A DNA stretch of 64,000 bases, taken from assembly GCA_902806565.1 (NCBI GenBank), contig CADCXA010000027.1, positions 2,480,001-2,544,000 on the forward strand. The letters are read 5' to 3'. The notes under the pieces are model-generated. The model was not told where the DNA came from, did not search any database, and saw only the letters and a list, made by a program, of their open reading frames with translations. This DNA comes from Hypoxylon rubiginosum (taxonomy: Eukaryota; Ascomycota; Sordariomycetes; Xylariales; Hypoxylaceae). The position numbers and the translations under genes were made by a program. Numbering within the stretch: the stretch's first letter is position 1; each line of letters begins with the position of its first letter. Of this stretch, positions 59,946 through 64,000 are shown piece after piece.

Positions 59946-60905
59946 GCATCTCTCACGGCATCTCCTCGAACCTCTGAAGCCAGAGACTAGAGAGCCAAGG
60001 GATAATAGACCCCCACGTACTACCCAGGTATTTGGTAGCAACGTTAAAGCCATGGCTCATGACTTTGGGGTCCGTACAATCGGGATCCTCATGCCTCTCC
60101 AAGGCGCGTTATCATCCTTGTCCCTGCAAAAGGGAGGCATCGGCAAGGCTGGATCGAATGCCATGCGCCACGCCTTGAGCCATCCATGTCATGCATGCTA
60201 TGTCGTGCATAACATACATGCCATAGCCAATGCGTGCTACCTGACGTAGGTACCTGAGTAGGTTTTCTCTCTCGTTGCACGGAGCTATCTGTTGGAAAGT
60301 GGCCAGACTGGAAGGACACACAGAGACCTTGATACCTATTTCGATAGTAGCGCTATCGGGATGATACGGACTCTTGGAGACTAGAAGATGAAGAGGTCCA
60401 GATTGAGAGAGATGCCCCCTCGTCTTCGTTGCGACAACGTCCAGAACCGCTCGCATTGCTACATCGCTACTCTTGTCTCATACGCTGTGTTTGCAAGTGA
60501 CGAGCCCTGAATGGTCCGCCTCCAAACTGTACCACCCCCCCAATCCAGCGGTCAACCCTAAAACGGGACACGAGCTCGACTTTATCCTAGGGCACCTTAG
60601 GTAGGCTATATGGTATCGTATTTTCGAAAAGTCCGGTCCAGCAAACATCTGGTTCTTCAATACCTTCACACAACACAGGCTTACCCAAGGGGGGGCGGCT
60701 GGAAGCTTTGCGTACCAGCGTACCAGCCTGCCCGAGGCATGTATTTATATCTTCCTTCGAAAAACCTATCATCGTACAGGACTATATACTGGTATGAAAT
60801 GGGATAATAATTGTATCACCATTTTGTTTGGATAATTTTTTTACTATTATAGAATGGGACATCTAAGAATACTTGACTTGCCTATTTCTTCTGTTTCCGT
60901 AAAGC

Positions 60906-60931
60906 TTTTTTTTTTTTTTTTTTTTTTTTTT
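60906..60931. repeat. Uninterrupted 26-base T homopolymer
   Basis: 26 consecutive T residues. On the reverse strand this would be a 26-base poly(A). No adjacent retroposon sequence is recognised and no flanking duplication was found by eye. The exact length may be affected by sequencing or assembly. Confidence 0.7.
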
Positions 60932-61581
60932 AAGAACGTCGTTAAACACCGGCCATGCGTTTGTATGCACCTGCGCCAACCCGCTCCCGCCCTCCTTCCC
61001 CGTCGCCATGTCAGAAGTGACAGGAGCCGAATGTACCGACCCTCAGATCTCGATGGTAACAAGCGTAGATTAGTATTGGGCAGCAATACCTATACTGTAC
61101 TCTAGTCTCTTCTTTCTTTCTTTTTCTGCTTGTCCTCCTCTCCCCGTCCTCCATTCTCGTTGTCGTTGCACCTTTACCCAGGACCCGCCCGGCTGCCTAC
61201 TTGGCTGGCCAGATGTGTGAGACGTCATGGAACCGTATCTTCAAACCATCCCAGCGGAGCTGCTGTCCACCTCGATACCTCTGCGTGATTCGGGCACTTC
61301 TCAAGGGGCTTGTGCAATCGTGGCCCTTCACCATGTCTTCGGCGGTGGAATCCCTGTGACTTAGACCTGAATCATCGCCTCAATTCGCCAGTTCATTGCC
61401 TATTTCTGAAAGACTCTGATCTACCTTGCAGTATTTCCCTGCAGCACCTACGTATGTCATCGAGACGTTGTCTCATCTAACTCACGGCTTCAAGATTTCA
61501 AGTATATCAGAGTCCCTCTCCCTTCTGCATGTCCCCTCTTCCCGCCATGTCTCTGTGCTACAACTCTAAGCAACCAACATC

Positions 61582-63297
61582 ATGAACTCAGTCATCCAAC
61601 AGCTGTGTAGGAGCCTCCAGGTACCGGCAACCGCCAAGAGATACCGAGACGCTGGAGTAGGGATTGCCTTTATTCTCCTCAACCAGTTGCTAGTAGTCCC
61701 TATCCAGATCATGCTTGATCTTCACTCCATCAACCTCCCAGCATCCATCCTAGTCATGCTTCTGCTTTGGCTCCTCCTGATCATTGCAAATTATATCCAT
61801 AAAGGCACTGGGCAATTCTATTCTAAGCATCTGCGTGGACCGACGGATTTCCTTGGCCGCCACATGTCCTTTGGTTTTGTAGCATCATTCATAATGCTTA
61901 ACCGAGATCACATATCTGACGCTCTTGATATACTCAGGGTTGCCGGAGCTTTTGGTAAGACGCCAATCTCGTATTACCTACCCTTGCGCACTCCTTACTA
62001 ACTGGAACTAGTCATTACCACTCTCTTGGGCTACGTTGGCTCCTACATGCTTGCTTCGGGTACTTTCAAGCTTGAACAACGATGTCGTGGACGGCGAATG
62101 AAAGCCGGCGATCTCGAAAGTAACAGCAAGTCATGGCCCAGTCCGTCAGAAGCTTGGCCCGCTCCATCCACAGCCCGATCACCCAACCGAATATCCCAGC
62201 TGCCTCCGATAAGCGTAGCTCTGGTGGAGAACCGATCTCTAACCTCGATTACGCCGGCGAAAAGGGGCATGGTCTCACAATGGGTCGACTACTTAGTTCG
62301 TACAGCTCCGATATGGATTAGCATCTTCTTGATTATCGTAATCGGAATTCCGGTCTACTTTGCAACCCGCTACGAGACACCATTTGAGGCTCTGTTCCTT
62401 GTGCTATTTTGGATCTTATCTGTACAGTTCCAAAGATGGCTGAAGGGCTCATCCGGTCTCTTGCAATTCCCACGGCTGAGATTCACACTTATCATATTTG
62501 CGAACCCTGTGGTAGTTACCTGGGGCCTCGGCACGGCCTACGTCTGGATCAAGACATCTTATACCGGACAGACGATCGACATTGTTATATCCGAGTTTCG
62601 CAGGCACAACTCTTTGGCAGAGGGCATGCTTGCCATCGTGAATGGGGAGAACTTCACAAGTCATATCGGTGCCGGCGATCTCGCTGGCCCCATTCTTGAT
62701 GCCGGGATTATTTGCATGGGCTTCAAGATGTTTGAATACAGGAAAGAGCTGTGGGAAAGCTTTGTTACGGTTCTTACAACATGCGTTCTTCTCGCCATTG
62801 CCAACGTCTTCCTCAATGTCATTATCGCTCACGCCTTGGGCCTTGAGAAGAAAGACGCTACTGCGTTTGCGGCTCGATGCGTCACTATCGCTATTGGAGT
62901 GCCCACAATGCAAAATTTGGACGGCAGCATTACCCTCATGAGCGCGTTAGTAATTTTCGGTGGGATTTTCTTCCAGATGGCTGGAGACTGGCTATTCTCG
63001 CTTCTACGGATCAATGACCGGGATCGTCAACAAAAGTCGGATGATGGAAGCGGTAGCGATATGGAGAAGCCGACTCCAGATCGAAATGTTAGTACTGGCC
63101 CAGACGCCGCGATCATTGCGGCTGGTGTCACGGTAGGCATAAATGCGGCGGCAATGGGCACTGCGCATCTGATGGAGCGAGACTCGAGAGCTATGGCATA
63201 TTCCGCATTATCAATGACGGTGTTTGGAGCTATAGTGGTAGTACTTACGGCGGTTCCTAGTGTCTCAGACGTTATGGTTTCTCTGGCATCAAGATGA
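61582..63297 (+). CDS. LrgB-like (CidA/LrgA-LrgB fusion) membrane protein
   Basis: Two exons, 61582-61954 and 62012-63297 (552 aa). The intron (branch TACTAAC) joins 'RVAGAF' to 'VITTLLGYVGSYM'. The N-terminal 140 residues hold about four hydrophobic helices resembling the LrgA half ('LLVVPIQIMLDLHSINLPAS', 'FGFVASFIMLNRDHI'). A polar linker rich in Ser and Pro follows, then a second set of helices typical of LrgB: 'FANPVVVTWGLGTAYVW', 'LAGPILDAGIICMGFKMFEYR', 'FAARCVTIAIGVPTM' and 'GVTVGINAAAMGTAHLMERDS'. The bacterial parts control murein hydrolase export or small-acid transport, and the plant homologue PLGG1 carries glycolate and glycerate. By analogy this may be an organic-acid transporter, perhaps mitochondrial or vacuolar; the location is not evident. 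The gene reads intact. Confidence 0.85.
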
Positions 63298-64000
63298 GAG
63301 ATGGGACATGAGCTAGGAGCGCCAGTCTAAATAAATGACGACAATAATGAGATACGAGGCGAGTCGACGTATCATAGGACTTTCGGGCATAGCGAATGAT
63401 ACCACCCCGTTGGAAGGGACAGACATAACTGCAGTGCTAAGAGCACACGCTAAGGGGTCTTGATTTAGATAAAACTTTTGCAGATGTAGTCAAATGGGGC
63501 AATAGCCGGATCCCTTAGCCGATTTTGCGATGTGGTACCGTGTTTGTCATCTGTGCTCCTACGGGAGATCGTGATCGTTGAACTGGCTTTCACACTGCGT
63601 CGAAATATTTGTCAGAAAATCTCCCTGCTGCCTTACGGGTACATAGCCAAGATATAAGTATGGAACATGCTAGATCGCCATCCATAAAGCAACACTTAAC
63701 GGCGGATCGTGATCTAGTACGAGGGGAAAGCTCCTCATCAGCCGCATCGTCGATCCCATGGCGCACTCGTACACTTACTCGCTCGCTCCACGCAACGTCT
63801 CACGGCACGACCCGTCTCATAGAATCACAGCCAAGCTGCTACTTACACACTTCCACTATCTCATCAGTTCGGCTGCGTCGTCGTATGAATCGATTTATGC
63901 CACCACCGTATGCACGTTTCAGCCCACAATCAACTCACCTTCATCGATTCGGTGGATAGCCCAGCAAGGGGCCAGGGCTGTGTCACATGGTTTGCGTTCC
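63298..64000. other. Right-end region, no gene seen
   Basis: About 700 bases downstream of the LrgB-like gene. The frame at 63609-63959 lacks features and starts at a non-ATG codon (the first true ATG is at 63660). It could belong to a neighbouring gene beyond the window, but nothing supports that. Confidence 0.4.

Larger units (their letters stand above)
58803..61581. other. 2.8-kb intergenic region with several simple repeats
   Basis: No gene is supported. It contains a 15-bp tandem duplication ('aagcctcactcggaa' at about 58981-59010), an 8-bp tandem array, a 12-bp tandem array and a 26-base T tract (separate entries). About 60950-61580 is C/T-rich and should hold the promoter and leader of the LrgB-like gene. 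Confidence 0.5.

Noticed and set aside
63609..63959. 116-codon frame at the right end
   Set aside because: It begins at a non-ATG codon, has Ser/Arg-rich random-looking composition and shows no domain.
1..64000. tRNA and rRNA genes
   Set aside because: I looked for T-loop (GTTCGA-type) words with matching acceptor stems and for rRNA landmarks and found none convincing; a covariance-model scan was not possible.

Overview
This window is nuclear DNA of a filamentous ascomycete (Pezizomycotina, most likely a Sordariomycete). The genes are monocistronic and split by 45-145 bp introns with GTAAGT-like donors and CTAAC/CTAAT branch sites. The families are typical of these fungi: RTA1, HET, extracellular cupredoxin, Egh16/Gas1, GH55, the large catalase with a DJ-1-like tail, and fungal LrgB. 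Class and genus cannot be fixed from sequence reading alone. I derived the exon models by hand from splice signals, reading-frame closure and remembered family sequences, without alignment software or transcripts.

Layout. 0.6-1.8 kb: RTA1-like membrane protein. 2.9-5.4 kb: broken dipeptidyl peptidase III. 5.5-7.65 kb (-): nine-exon amidase. 7.8-11.4 kb: broken NOD-like receptor (serine esterase, NB-ARC, TPR), with a small element bounded by inverted repeats at its 5' edge. 12.5-13.8 kb: secreted cupredoxin-like protein with a membrane anchor. 13.8-20.1 kb: long AT-rich stretch with no gene I can support. 20.1-21.1 kb: charged low-complexity protein. 24.5-27.2 kb: intact HET-domain gene. 27.5-28.7 kb (-): enoyl-reductase-like dehydrogenase. 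29.2-31.5 kb (-): two relics of phosphotransferase (APH) kinases in tandem. 33.6-36.4 kb: GH55 exo-beta-1,3-glucanase. 39.2-41.3 kb: sugar transporter. 43.7-45.2 kb: unrecognised gene remnants. 45.9-48.2 kb: catalase. 48.5-49.7 kb (-): GH43 glycosidase. 50.65-51.66 kb (-): DUF7726-like protein. 52.3-53.3 kb (-): Egh16-like secreted protein. 55.1-56.0 kb (-): single-pass membrane protein with a repetitive tail. 56.8-58.8 kb (-): coiled-coil protein. 61.6-63.3 kb: LrgB-like membrane protein.

Biology. The intact genes suit a plant- or litter-associated lifestyle: secreted carbohydrate-active enzymes with a sugar porter, a catalase against peroxide, and an Egh16-like protein of a family first met in plant-infecting fungi. 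Two genes belong to non-self recognition families: the HET gene, which reads intact, and the NLR, which is dead. Four or five loci are decaying (DPP III, the NLR, two APH kinases and the 44-45 kb remnant). Together with the large AT-rich gaps and the recurring intergenic palindrome TAGGTACCTA, this marks a relaxed, accessory-like region rather than a conserved core block. I see no secondary-metabolite cluster, rRNA, tRNA or CRISPR array.
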